The position numbers were made by a program, and so were the translations under genes. The notes beneath the pieces were generated by a model. The model was not told where the DNA came from and did no database searches. It worked only from the letters and a program-made list of their open reading frames with translations. From Arachis hypogaea (taxonomy: Eukaryota; Streptophyta; Magnoliopsida; Fabales; Fabaceae), in assembly GCF_003086295.3 (NCBI RefSeq), contig NC_092045.1, forward strand, positions 22,170,890 through 22,234,889: DNA of 64,000 nucleotides. The letters run 5' to 3'. Shown here piece after piece: positions 33,641-46,099 of this stretch. Within the stretch, counting starts at the first letter, position 1. Every line of letters begins with the position of its first letter.

Positions 33641-35068
33641 TACACTAGATGGACCCTTTTTGCAATCCAATCTGTCACTCTATTTCCTTCTCTTGGAGTA
33701 TGCTTAATAGTTAGAGAATGCTTAATTGTCACTTGGCATTATTTGTTTATCCACATAAATATGCTTCTGAGGATAGGATTAGAATGCTCTTGATTATACT
33801 TTCCCTTTTTAGTACTTCGAATACTGATCAAGAATTAATTTCAATTTCTATTTTCTTAAAACTCAAATCTCAAGCAGTTTTTAAGTCGTGATGTACACCC
33901 CAAAATTCTACTTGGTAAGCTGTATAGTGCCTCAAATTAACTGCAAAACCCGCAACCCATCTCCCGTCGCTATTTCTCAATGATCCTCCATATCCCGCTA
34001 TTTCTGGGTTCCCCAATAAGCTTCCATCTGTGTTGATTTTGATCCATCCCTCCATTGGTAATGTCCAAGAAATATACCTCTCAATTTTGTTTTCCCTTAG
34101 CTTGATCAAATTCTCCTTTTTAAAAGCTTGGAAGATTTCAGAGACATATGAGTGAATTATTCTTTCTGCGTCGTTAGGTCTTCAGAAGGAAGAGTTGAAA
34201 ATTGCTTTGTTTTGCCACTGTCACATCCACCAGCAAGTCACCATAAAGATGGTAATCCAGTTTTCGTTGGGGTTGCTGCTCAGATTGGATGTAAGGTTCC
34301 ATCTCAACCATGCATCGAAGGAAGCTTTGAAAAAAACTTTGAAGTTGTCTTGGGTTTATTAATTGAGTCTATATGCGTGAAGCGGCTGGACAATCTCTAA
34401 GAACGTGAATTATATTTCCTGTCACTCTTTCGCATCGATCGATGGTAGCTGTCACAGGTTCCCAATAATCTTCTTCTTCTAGCCGATGTCATTAGCCTGG
34501 AATAGGAGGTAAGCCACATAAAAATTTTGATTTTTTGAGGTCCTTTCCATCCCCATATTATTTTTCATGTGTGATCTTGAGTGATTGTATATTGCGCCAA
34601 CATGTTATATGTGCTTGTGATCGAGAATTCTCCTGAATTTGTAAGGTTCCACATGATTTTGTCCTCTCCCAATTCTTCTAAAGGGGGGCATGATTGCTGT
34701 AATTTTTTTGATAATTTCTTCTGATAAATGACTTTGTAGCCACTGAAAATTTCATTCACCCGTTCCATTAGAGATTTCTGAAACTGTTATTTTTTACTGG
34801 TCTTCATTTATAGGACTCAGGCTGTAATTCATTAAAGTAGTAATTCCCTTAACCCAATTATTCTTCTAAACTCTAGCCGATCTTCCATTCCCTATAGCAT
34901 AGGAAATATTTTGATAGAAGATGTCCCCTATTTTCGCAAGGTTTCTCCAAAGAGTAAAATTTGATTTTTTCTGCTGATGTTTTGTTTGAGGTTAAGCCTT
35001 ATGCCATATTACTAATGAGAACTCTAGCCCAGAGAGCTTCTTGCTCTGTAACAATTCTCCACAGGATC
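33640..35068 (-). pseudogene. LINE, 3' part: zf-RVT region and RNase H
   Basis: Minus-strand frames from 35068 give LWRIVTEQEALWARVL, GEFSITSTYNML and WGWKGPQKIKIFMWL, the post-RT zf-RVT region of plant LINEs. The RVT_3-type RNase H follows (GWIKINTDGSLLGN, GYGGSLRNSDGRWVAGF, then HTPREGNRVTDWIAKR near 33645-33690). Many stops and frameshifts. It joins directly to the LINE part at 50337: KASLVKI there continues into LWRIV here once the intervening retrotransposon is removed. Confidence 0.8.
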
Positions 35069-37349
35069 TGTTCGGAGGGTTACCTAAAATTGTAGGTTGA
35101 TCTCGGGCGAGATCTTCTGTACTGGTCGGCGCGGTTGTGTTCGACTTGATGATGGTGGCCAAAGCCACCGTGTCTGACTTGTTGGACTTGGTGGTTGTGC
35201 TAATCCTTCGTCACCAGAGGGTGGTGGTACCTGCAAGGGACTCTGATGCTTAAGTTAGCAAGGGTATTATGCAAATTTTTAGTAGAATCAGAGTATGAGT
35301 TATACATGGGTGCTCCAGTGTATTTATAATGGTGTAGAATGATCTTTCTTTGGGATAAGATAGTTATCTTTTCTTATCTTTGACTGAAGTTATCTTATCT
35401 TTAAGGGAACCGCCTTCATCTTTCTAGGCTTCGGGCAGCTTTTAGATTTGGGTCATGTTCCTCTTTTTGGGCCTTCTTAGGCTTCTATAGCGGTTTGGTC
35501 GACCTCTTTCATAAAGAAGTCGGGTAGTCCTGGTCTGAACAGGTCGGTCGATGATAAACCCCGATTTTGTGGTTTATCTTGTGCTTATTTTGGGGGATTT
35601 TATCACCTATTCTCACATTTATTCAATGAAATAGCATGGTTTTGTAATTCTCCCTTAATTTGTGCTTAAATGTGAAAACATGCTTTTTAGGCCTTAAAAT
35701 TGGTGATTTTAATTCACTTTAATTCCATTCAATGCCTTGATATGTTTGTTGAGTGATTTCAGGTTCATAAGGTAAGTATTGGATGAAAGAAGTGAGGAGA
35801 AAAGCATGCAAAGTGGGAGAACTCATGAAGAAATGAAGGAACCGTAAAGCTGTCAAGCCCGACCTCTTTGCACTCAATCGATCTTAACTTGAGCTACAGA
35901 AATCCAAATGAGGCGGTTCTAGTTGCGTTGGAAAGCTAACATCCGGGGCTTCAAAATGATATAAAATTTGCCATATGTTGTTTCGCGTTAAAGGGGCGCG
36001 CACGTGCCATGTACGCGTGCGCGCCGATTCTGTCCATGGGTCCACTTTAATGAAATCGCCCCCAGCGATTTTGCAGCTCATTTTGGGCCCAATCCAACCC
36101 ATTTCTGATGCTATTGAATCCAAGGATTGAGGGGGGAATGAAGGGAGTAGTCATAGTTTAGTTTTCATAATGTTTTAGGGTAGAATTCTAGAGAGAGAAG
36201 CTCTCTTTTCTCTCTAGAATTTAGGGTAGTTTAGGTTTAATTTTCTTAAATCCAACTTTTAATTCTTGTTTTGATTTAGTTTCTCCTTTTAATTTCTTGT
36301 TGTTACATATTTACTCTTCTAGTTTTTACTTGTTCATTTCTTTTATTTTGTTGCTTTTATGTTCATGAACCTTGTTGGATCTTAATTTTCCTTTAATGCA
36401 ATTTTATGTTTGATGTTATTTTTATTGTTGATTTGAGTTATTGATTTTACTTTTCTTGCTATTGGTAGTTGGTAGATTTTATTATTCTTGCACATTTACT
36501 ATGCTTTCTTTTTGTGCCCACCAAGTGTTTGACAAAATGCTTGATTGGATGTTAGAGTAGATTTTGAGCATTCTTGGCTTGGAAAGAGTAATTAGACAAT
36601 CTTGAGTCATGAAAACCCAACTTATGTTGGTGATCTAGAGTTGTTAGCTAATATCGTTTCCATTGACATTAATCTTTTGCTAATTTAATTAGTGAGTTGA
36701 TTAGGACTTATGGAATATTGTTTCCATTGACGCTAATCTTTTGCTAGTTTAATTAGTAAGTCGGTTAGGACTTTTGGATTGAGATTAGCTAGTCTCGTTA
36801 GACTTTCTCCCTATTTGTTGGAGTTGACGTAATGAGATAAATTCTTGTTTATCATTGTGATATGATTGATTATCTTGTTTGACTTTCTCCCTATTTGTTG
36901 GAGTTGACTAAATAAGATGAATTAATCATGCATAACTAGGATAGAAAGCCTATGATCTCAATTCATTGCCATAAATGTCTCTCTTTCTTTAATTGCTTCC
37001 TTTAATTGCTTGTTTGATTTACTTTTTGTATCATTTACTTTCTTGCTTTTACATTTCCTTGCCCAATATCAAATCAAACCCCCCTTGATCCCCATAGCCA
37101 AAAATTAAGCACTTCATTGCAATTCCTTGTGAGACGACCTGGAGTCTTAATACTTCGGTTAATTTTCATTGGGGTTTGTACATGTGACAACCAATATTTT
37201 TGATTGGGAGGATTGTTTGTTGGTGTAGAACTATACTTGCAACGAGAATTCATTCAATTGAGGAAATTCTATACCACGACAATTTTCTTAAATCAGTCGA
37301 TTTGTCATTGATCAGCCCGGGTTGTACAGCTCGACCCAGGACATGAACA
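35069..37349 (-). repeat. 3' LTR of the Tat element, split by a solo LTR
   Basis: The two parts (35069-35551 and 37296-37349) together match the LTR at 49804-50336. Without the 1744-bp insert and its 5-bp duplication the length is 532 bp. Ends TGTTCGG ... CATGAACA. TATTTATAA near 35318 is a TATA-like candidate. Confidence 0.9.
35552..37295 (+). mobile_element. Solo LTR D (1.74 kb) nested in the Tat 3' LTR
   Basis: TGATAAACCCC ... TTCTTAAATCA, with a perfect target duplication GTCGA at 35547-35551 and 37296-37300. The intact sister LTR shows the empty site (GGTCGATTTGTC). No internal region. It holds a CpG-rich patch GGCGCGCACGTGCC / ACGCGTGCGCGCC (35995-36030). It also has two internal tandem duplications: TTTCCATTGAC.(T)TAATCTTTTGCTA (about 36658 and 36722), and GACTTTCTCCCTATTTGTTG (36799ff and 36880ff). 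Confidence 0.9.
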
Positions 37350-38424
37350 GTGCCCCTGCTTGAGCTTGGTCTTTTTTAAGGTCGAGCCTTTTAGATTCCA
37401 ATCCTTTTCGGAGAAGCCGAGCTCGAGCACTTTTTTTGTTGATCTTTTGTAGAAATCCTTCTCCACTTTGAATGCGGAACGTTTTTTTTCTCTCTCCCCC
37501 TAAATGACAGCGCGTGTTTTCGCTTTTTGCGCTTCTTGTTTTGGAAAGGTGCATGGGTTTTAAAGACTCATTAAAATCTTCCCCTTTTCGCCGTTTCCTT
37601 TGCTTCCCTCTTTGCTTTCATTTTGAATTTTTTCAAAAGACTTTCGCCCTTCAGTTTCTTCTTTTCTTGCTCACTGTGACTCCCCAAATTCTACGTCTTC
37701 GCGATCGTTGGGTGTGGTTTCGTTGTTTGCTTCTGTTTTCCTCACTTTCCACTTTATAGGTTGGTATTTCTTTCTCTTTTTTCCGCGCTCGTTTCATGCT
37801 TGAAAAGTTTTGATCTTGGTGTTGTGTTTGGAAAGCTTGAATCTTTTCTGTATTTGTAACGTATTTTGATCAGATGTGCGTTTTGAGGGGTTTCTGTGGC
37901 TTTTCGTGTTTCCTGCTAGTTAGCGTTTCACATTTTGATCTTATCTCTGATTTGCACCTTTTGACGATTTCCCTGTTTGACTCTGAGAAAGGCTGCGCCT
38001 TTGATGATTTCTTGCATGGTCTATTTGATGCTGATAGTTTGCTTTGTCTTGTGCCTCTTATCTGTTGTCGATGTTGATGGTTTCTTTGAGTCTGAAAGAA
38101 CCCTTTGCTGATAATTTTCTGAAAAAGCTCGTAGCTTTTGATGGTTTTGCTGTGACTTTGTAACTTTTCTTTGTGAAGTGTCGCTGTCAAAGGAGAGTTG
38201 TTTTCCAGTTTGAGGGGTGTCGAGACGTAAGTTTCAGTCCTTACTTCATTGCTTCCTCCAAAGGGTGCCCCTGGATTTTGGTGTGAGTCCTGGGGTTTCC
38301 CTTTTACTGCTGAGTCTGCTACTTGCTGTTTAATTTTGCTGTCTGATTTGTTACCTTATTTTCTCGAGTTGTTTTGGTCGTAATCCAGTTTTTTCTTTTT
38401 CTTGTTGTAGGACTAGTTGATCTC
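37350..38424. other. Tat element 3' region upstream of the antisense ORF
   Basis: Between the 3' LTR and the antisense ORF. No coding sequence is recognised; the open frames on both strands are short. In plus-strand terms it would be the promoter/5' leader of the antisense gene, with pyrimidine-rich stretches and TTGTTGTAG just before the ATG (possible acceptor of a 5' intron). A polypurine-tract candidate for minus orientation, GCAGGGGCAC, abuts the LTR at 37350-37359. Confidence 0.45.
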
Positions 38425-41400
38425 ATGTCTTCTCGCAAAAATATTGTCGAGACATCCTCTTAGGTCCCTGATGGCATGGCCGACTAGGAGGATTCTATGG
38501 TTCTTATGTGTGTTTCGCTGGTCGATTCTGAATTTTGTGAGCAGTTTAGGAAGTTTCATAGGATTTGTAGTAATGGCAGTGATGAAAAGAATTATGAGCT
38601 TGTATCCCCTACTTCTGAAGAGAGAGTTTGTTTTTCTACTCGGGTTATTGGAGACCGTCCGTTTTTCTATGCGTACGACTTCTTTTTTAGTCAAATGAAT
38701 ATCACTCTTCCTTTCACTCCTTTCGAGACCAACCTTTTGTGGTCTTGTAACGTAGCTCCATCCCAACTCCACCCTAATTCTTGGGGTTTTATAAATATTT
38801 TTCAATTATTGTGCCGTGAATTAGGTGTCCAGCCTTCCCAATCCCTCTTCTTTTATCTTTTTGTTCTGACAAAGCCTGGTGTTGTTAAGAAGAAGGCTGC
38901 CTGGGTCTCTTTCCGAGCTTCCCAGGGGAAAAAGATCTTTTCCATGTATGATGAATCCTTCCGTCATTTTAAGAACTATTTTTTCAAGGTTTGAGCTGTC
39001 GAAGGAGCTCGCCCCTTTTTTCTGGATGAGAATAATGAGCCCGCGTTTCCTTTAGAATGGCAGTAGAATGTAGTGGTATCTAGGTATTCTTGGGAGATAT
39101 TGGATGAGGTTAAGCAAGCATTTGCGCATGTGTTAGAGGAGAACTAGGGGGTGCCTCCGCATCTTGATACTAAGAGGTTTTTAGGGGATCCTTCCCTGCT
39201 GCGAACCAAGCTTGGTAGTGGTCAACTTCTTTTGTATCTGCTTTGCTTATATATTTTGTCGAGTTTTATTCCTTTTCTTCCAATTTGTAACTTGGTCTTT
39301 GCTGTGCTTTTTTCAGAGATGGTTAAAAATAATGATTCTATGAAAGCCTTTAAAAAGGCGAGGGAGGCAACTGCAGCCCTAAACATCTAGGCCGAGATTC
39401 CTGGAGAGGGGTCGTCTAGGGTTTCTCAGAAGAGGTCGACCTCGGATACTTCTGGATCAAAGAAGGTCATCCCGACTCCTAATGTTCAGCTGGCTTCATC
39501 TGTTCCTCCTTTACCGACCTCTAGTGCTGTCGGTCCTTCTCCCAAGAAGCAAAAAACTGTTGAGCCTTTTAACCTTGATGCCCCTGACTTTGATGCCGTG
39601 GGCTTTATTGTTCATCAGATTGCTCCTTATGGTATCATGCCTACGGATGATGTTTCCATTCTTTGCCATTTGGATTTTATCACCTGAAGTAGCATCAGGA
39701 TGGCACATATGGGGGCAGCCTTGTTTAGGAGTGCTCAAGATGTTCCTGTTCATGCCACAAAGACTTTCATGGAGGAGGCCAAGTCGGAGTATGATATGAT
39801 CAAGGGATTGAAGGAGGTGCTTGAGAAAAAGGTGGCAAAACTGGAGAAAGAGTTGGGGGGTGAGAAGGCTCGGGCTACAGCGGCTAAGGCTCTGGCGAAT
39901 CTGTCTGAGGAGATGGCCCAGAAACACAAGGATAGCTATGTCCAAAATTATAGGGAGATGGTAGAGTTCTGGGAGAGTTTGGAATCTGCAATCTGACTAT
40001 ACCGAGCTCCAGGGTCATCTTGTGAGCAGTATGACTGCTGCTTATGAGAATCTAAAGTCTCAGGTCCGAGTTCTTGCTCTCGAGCTCGACCTAACTTTAT
40101 TCAGTTTGGACAACATTGTAATAGATAAGAAGATTGTCCCTGACGGCTCGGATGATGATGTAGACGTAGATTCGCTTCCTGTGCCATCTGCCAAAGCTCC
40201 TGTTGCCCCGGCTTCTTCGGCTCCTACTACTGAGGTTGGCCATCCTGAGTTGGACCCGGATGTTCAGATCCTAAATCATCCAGATGGAACTGTTGTTGCT
40301 ATTCCACTTGTGACCCGTCCTGTAAAACCCGGTTAATTAACGGCTAATTAACCCATAAATGAGAATTTATTCTGGAGAGCCTAAAATGTGATTTTTATGG
40401 CTAAATGTGATAGAGGAGATTGAGACGAGAATTTTGGTACCAATTTTATAGAATTCGGACCAAGATTGGACCGAACGGGCCAAACCGGGCCAATTGGACC
40501 CAAAGTGGGCCCTTGGCCCAACATAACTTAACCAAAACCCTAGTTTTCAGCACTCTCTCTCCTCATTTGTTACACACACAAGCTGAAATTAGAGAGAAAG
40601 GGAGGAAGAACACTCTCTCAAGTTCTCTCCCTTGGTTGATCTTCAAACCACCATAACTTTTGATCTAGAGCTCCGATTGCCGCTCCGTTTGCGGCCACAC
40701 GTTCACCGCGGAGAGCTCTACAAAACCCATACAACCAATCTTGAGGTAAGCCACGTGTTGCTGTTCGAAATCTCAGCCCTTATTTTCGAGTTTCATGGGT
40801 GAAATGTTGAGATTTTGGGTTCTTTGATGTTATAGGACCCAACTCTCTTGAAGGAGAAGGTTAATCTTGTCTCCTTGGACCTTGGGTGTGGTAAAGTTCT
40901 TAACCCTAGTGTAATTTTGTTGTTTTATGATATTTGGGTTTTGAGATGTTGTGTATGGGTATGATGGTTGTGGCTTAGGTTGTGTATGTGTGGATATTGG
41001 AGCTTGATTGGTGATTTTGAAAAGCTTGGAAAGGGCTTGGTGGTGAAAAATCTGTTCTTGGAGGTATTGAGGCCTTGAGAGCTTGTGGATAAGTGGTTTG
41101 GAAGTGCTTCGGGTGAGCTTGGGAAAATCAGCTAAGGTATGGTTTCGGTTTCCCGTATCTAATGTGTAATGTGGTAGGAAATACTTAGGCTAGAGGCCCT
41201 AAGATAGGCATTGAAATGTTGATGTTGTTGAATGATTGAGATATATGATGTGGTCATATATGTGATGATGATTAGTGATGCCTTGATGGTATGATGTATG
41301 AGAAATATGCATGTTGTGATATATGCTTGATGATTGGTTATGGTTGAATTGTGGGTTGAACCATGTTGATGGTGAGTATGATATTGATTGTGTACAATGA

Positions 41401-43340
41401 TGATTTATTGGAATTGGTGTTGTTGAGAATTGGCATGAGGAAGAGTATATGATATGTCCATATGTTTGAGTTTGAGCCACTTGGGTGAAGTGGGTTAAAA
41501 TGATAAGATAGTGATTTTGTAAATTGTGGTAAAGTGTCAATGTGTGAGTTGAGGAGGCTTGATGTTGAAATTGATATATTTTGATTGATTTCAAAGAAAA
41601 GGGATGAAAATGGCATGTTTTGATTGATTTTGAAAAGAGTTGGAAATGGCTTGTTTGCAAATGGCACTTTGTGGTTTTTATGAAAAATATGGTTTTTGGA
41701 TATACTTTGGTGGGACATAACCTGGACTACGGATCTCTGTTTTGTGCCAAATCTATTTAGAAATGAAATTGGATCCGGGATGTCCATGCCGTTCGAAGAA
41801 CGGGTGAAAAACGATTTAAAATGAGAAAGTTATGTCCGTTGGAAGATTGGGGTTCAAATTGGTAAATTCTGCAGCTTTTAACTTAGAAAATTTTTAGCAG
41901 AATGACCCCTTGCGCGTGGGCGCACTTGGCGCGTGCGCGCCGTTCTTCCCGAAAATGCCATCCACGCGTGCGCGTGATGTGCGCGGGCGCGCCGATGGTG
42001 CTCCACCCAATGCCCAGCCATTTTCCAGAGAGTTATGCCAGAACTGTGCTAGTGTTGTGCCTGGGGCACGAGAACACCCACGCGTACGCGTGGTTGACGC
42101 GTGCGCGTCGATTGGCAAATTTTTAATCCACGCGTTAGCGTGCATGACGCTTGCGCGTCGATGAAGTTTTTGAGGCCATCCACGCGTGCGCGTGGAGTGC
42201 GCGTACGCGTGGCCATGTTTTCATCCCAAAGTTGATTTTTGAGTTTTAAAAGCCAAATCTCATACTTCTAAGCCTCCGATCTCACCACTTATATCTTAAA
42301 TCATTATGATATGCCTAGCTATTAGAAAAGGGCTAGTGAATGAGGTAACTTGCGAGTGAAGCAAGGGGAAAATGAATAATCAATGAGGATCATTGATGAT
42401 TATGTGAGATGTGGAGGATGGTGGTGGAAGTGCTTGTTATGCCATTGGCCGAAGGGCCGTATTTGTTTATGAATTGGCTGGTTCTGGATTGAACCGTGAG
42501 CCGGAATAGCTGTGTATGCTATGAATATTGGCTGGTTATGGATTTAACCGTGAGCCGGATGGCTGATATGGATGTTGATCCATGGATGAGAATTCATGCA
42601 TGTTTATGCTGAATTATTGATGATCGTGATTTGCTCTTCCACTATCTGAGATACGAGTTTCCCTGGGTAGTAGCAGTGGCTAGCCACCACGTGCTCCAGG
42701 TTGAGACTTGATACTCTGTTGACCCTATGTCGTAAGTGTGGCCGGGCACTGTGAAAGACCCGGATGAGCTCGCCCCCGTAAATATTCACCAGTGAGGGTG
42801 ATGGATAAAGATCCTTGTTCTCGGGGCTATGTTTTGGTTTATATGTTTTGCTTAGATACTTTTATCTCCATTAAATAATACAGACTGTGATGACTCCTCT
42901 TATGGGAGAATTTTGGAGAATAGGTTTTGTATTTTGGTGTCCCTTTGGGTTTCCTTGGGGTTTTCCTTATTTTTATCATATGTATATATTGTTATGCTCG
43001 GACCGGTTATCTTCGCAGCCGGATCTTGAGTCTTGATATTCCTGTTTTAGATACTCCTTTATATATATATAATCACGCGTTGGTTATCCTTGTTCGTTAC
43101 GTTATCGATCGGAGTGTTGCGCTTTCGAGTTGCGGTTTTTGTTTACCCTTTTTTCTACAAAGGCTCCTAGTTATAATCAATCATTCATACTACTATATGT
43201 ACTAAACTTTTATTTTAGAGGTCGTAATACCTTGCCATCTTTGAATTATGACTTAAGCATAAGACTCTGTATGGTAGGGTGTTACACGTCCTCCTTCGCC
43301 CCGAGATGCTGCCCCTGAGAAATCTTCGCATCCCTTATAG
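38425..43340 (+). pseudogene. Antisense ORF of the Tat element (putative gypsy-type transposon protein)
   Basis: Read on plus, opposite to gag-pol. Starts MSSRKNIVE at 38425. The segment 38497-38994 has the Transposase_28-like block (FYAYDFFFSQMNITLPFTPFE, SQLHPNSWGFI, SLFFYLFVLTKPG). A GT-AG intron is likely at 39215-39316. A coiled coil follows (39700-39996, KEVLEKKVAKLEKEL) and then an acidic, Pro/Ala-rich tail. A 2966-bp solo LTR splits the tail at 40321. After it the frame resumes (CCTTCGCCCCGAGATGC) and ends at TAG 43338-43340. Stops at 38461, 38485, 38992, 39064 and 39145 and frame changes near 39380-39700 kill it. The function in Tat elements is unknown. Confidence 0.75.
40321..43286 (+). 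mobile_element. Solo LTR C (2.97 kb) nested in the antisense ORF
   Basis: TGTAAAACCCGG ... GGGTGTTACA with a perfect target duplication CGTCC (40316-40320, 43287-43291). Same family as solo LTRs A and B, closest to B: shared GAGCTCCGATTGCCG-type block at 40668, CpG array 41915-42215, and TTAACTTAGAAAATTTTTAGCAGAA-like lead-in. Two repeated GGCTGGTT(C/A)TGGATT(G/T)AACCGTGAGCCGGA units are at about 42475 and 42530. No internal domain. Confidence 0.88.
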
Positions 43341-43689
43341 TTTCTGATTTGTTTTCATATATGTGATGGCCCGACTTGTGGGTCTTTTGAACTACTATTT
43401 TGTAAATTGTGGTCTGTTTTGACTTTGGATACTTTGGTTGCTTTTCCTAGCAACCTTATTTAGAAAAACAAAGTAACTTCTTGAGCTCTTTGAGGTCGAC
43501 CCTTGAGTGGTCTCTTGAGCCTTTTATCATAGTAGCTTTTGCTTATCTTCTTGATGTGTTTGTTTGCAACCTTTTTTGGAGCCTCTAGGAATTGCAAGAG
43601 TGTTTGGAGCTTTTTGCTGTCCAACCTCTTTTTTGGTTAAGTTGATTTTGGGTGAGGTCGTGGCTTGCTTTGGGTTAAGTTGTGTCCTC
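43341..43689. other. Spacer between antisense ORF and tandem repeats
   Basis: T- and G-rich on plus, no coding signal. It would be the 3' flank of the antisense gene and part of the long post-pol region of the Tat element. Confidence 0.4.
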
Positions 43690-44275
43690 TTCTAGTGCAC
43701 GCCTCCTGTTCTGTCGACTTCTTTTGTTGAGTTTTTCGAGTTACTTTTAGTAATCTATTTGGACCTTTCCGGGTCTTCTTTTATGGATTTATCTTTTATA
43801 ACTCTTTGTAGCTTTGTCGTGCCGACTTCATCACGCCGGTCCCTTCGAAGTTATTTCTAGTAATCCATTTTATTTTGACCTTGGTAGGTCTCTTTTTTAC
43901 GGATTACTTTTTATAACTTTTGTAGCTTTCTGGGCTGACTTCGTCATATCGGTCCCTTCGAAGTTATTTCTAGTAATCCGTTTTATTTGGATCTTGTCAG
44001 GTCTCTTTTTTACGGATTGCTTTTTATAACTTTTGGTAGCTTTGGCCCGACTTCTTCATGTCGGTTCATTTGGAAGTTATTTCTAGTAATCCGCTTTTTA
44101 GGGCTGGCCAAACCTCTTTTTAGGGATTACTTTTTATAACTTTTTGTCGCTTTAATCTGGTCCGACTTCTTTTGTGTCGGTCCATTCCAAGTTATTTCTA
44201 GCAATCTATTTTTGTTTCAGACCTTGTCAGACCTCTATTCATGGATTGCTTTTTATAACTTCTTGCATTATTCCG
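43690..44275. repeat. About five ~114-bp tandem repeats in the Tat element post-pol region
   Basis: The TTATAAC anchor recurs at 43796, 43911, 44024, 44135 and 44253, with spacings of 115, 113, 111 and 118 bp. Each unit also carries GAAGTTATTTCTAGTAATC-type and (T)CTTTTT(TA)CGGATT motifs and a CCGACTTC(T)TC..GTCGGT core. Tat/Ogre elements are known for tandem repeats in this region that can seed satellite DNA. Confidence 0.8.
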
Positions 44276-44649
44276 TTTTTATCGCTTTTTATCTTGCTGA
44301 TTTTGTAGAGTTTGATCCTCGTTTGGTCGATCTTTGATGAATTCGGTTTTCATTCTTTGTCGACCGCGTCCGGAAGTGAATTTGGTTTTCACTTTTGCCA
44401 ATCTATAGCTTTATTATCGGGCGATGAATTTTTGCGTTTTCAGATTAATGCGTCTTGGCAAAGAGAATTTAGTAGAAAATTTGAAAAGACTTTATTCAAA
44501 GTAGAGAATAGGCAAATATATACATGTGGGCGTTCACCCTTCTTAAGTTAGATAATTTTGTAGAACTTGGCTTGGTGCCTCATTAAGAAACCTTTTTTTA
44601 GGAAAAAGAGTGCACCTTTGTCCTAAGATCTTTTATTACCTTTTAACTA

Positions 44650-45990
44650 TAATAGCTTCTTAGGTTGCAGGCGTGCCATCATCTCGGTAGCTCTCGGCCC
44701 TCGAGTTTGGACACTTTGTAGTAACCTTTTCCCAGTACCTCTGTGATTCGGTAGGGTCCTTTCCAATTAGCTGCTAGCTTTCCATCTCCGGGTCGACTCG
44801 TTCCGATATCATTTCGGATTAGGATGAGGTCATTGTTGGCAAAGCTTTGCTGCACTACCTTTTGATTGTATCTTAAGGCCATGCGGCGTTTTAGTGCTTC
44901 TTCTCTGATCTGAGCTCTTTCTCGGACTTCTGAGAGTAGGTCGAGCTCTTCCCTTTGAAGTTGGGAGTTAGCTTCTTCGCTGTAGAGGATCATTCTGGGA
45001 GATCCTTCTTCAAATTTTATCGGTATCATTGCCTCCATTCCATAAGCCAATCAGAAGGGTGATTCCTTTGTGGTGGACTGTGGAGTTGTCCAATATGTCC
45101 ATAGGACTTGTGGGAGCTCTTCGGCCCAGACTCCCTTTGCATCCTGAAGCCTCCATTTTAACCCGGCTAGTATGACTTTATTGGTAGCTTCTGCTTGTCC
45201 GTTAGCCTGTGGGTGTTCTACGAATGTGAATCGGTGCTTTATCTTTAGGTTGGCTACCAACTTTCTAAAGCCTACATCTGTGATTTTGAGTGACATTGTC
45301 TGTGGTGATGGAGTAAGGAACCCCAAACCTCGTGATAATGTTCCTATGTAGTAATTTTCGACTTCTTTGGGCAGTGGCATTGGCTAGGGGCTCTGCCTCT
45401 ATTCATTTTGTGAAATAATCTACCCCTATAATGAGGAACTTAACCTGTCCCGACCCTTGGGGGAAGGGTCCGAGAAGGTCGAGTCCCCACTTTGCAAATG
45501 GCCAAGGTGATGTTACGCTGATGAGTTCCTCTAGTGGGGCGATATGGAAGTTGGCAATGTTTCTGACATGGTAGACACGTCTTAACATACTCGGTGGCTT
45601 CTTTTTGCAAAGTCGGCCAAAAGAATCCTGCTCGGAGTACTTTTTTTACAAGGGATCGTGCTCCAAGATGGTTCCCACAGGTGCCACTGTGTATCTCTTC
45701 CAAGACTTCTTTTGTGTTAGAGGTTGGTACACATTTTAGTAGAGGTGTCGAAATCCCTCTCTTGTATAGAATGTCATTTATGATGGTGTAATACTGTGGC
45801 TCCCACTTTAACCTCTTTGCCTCCTTCTTATCTGTAGGAAGTATCTCTGATTTGAGGTAGTTGATTATGGGAGTCATCCATCCTTGCTCCTGCCCTGATA
45901 TGGCTAGGATTTTTTCTTCTTCCGAGATTGATGGGTTCTGTAGTACTTCTTGGATGAGGCTCCCCTGGTTTGGTGCTGGCTAATTTTGAG
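44650..45990 (-). pseudogene. Tat element integrase, decayed
   Basis: The zinc-binding HHCC domain is at about 45570-45720 (HSGTCGNHLGARSL ... CLPCQKH). It is followed by the catalytic core start PWPFAKWGLDLLGPFPQG (first Asp) and, in another frame at 45051-45380, VANLKIKHRFTFVEHPQANG and GVWAEELPQVLW (catalytic Glu). The C-terminal part 44679-45050 has AYGMEAMIPIKF, NDLILIRNDIGTSRPGDGKL and WKGPYRITEVLGKGYYKV. At least two frame changes and a TGA near 44670 are present. The stop is near 44651. It would insert the cDNA into chromosomes. Inactive here. Confidence 0.88.
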
Positions 45991-46099
45991 AGTGCATCAG
46001 CTCGAGCATTCTGTTCCCGAGGTATATGTTGGATCTCATATTCCTGGAATTGCCCGAGTTGTTCCTTGGTTTTATCTAGGTACTTTTCCATAGCAGGAT

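Noticed and set aside
40420..40656. 78-aa frame at the start of solo LTR C as a gene
   Set aside because: Part of a repeat present in the related LTRs without frame conservation.
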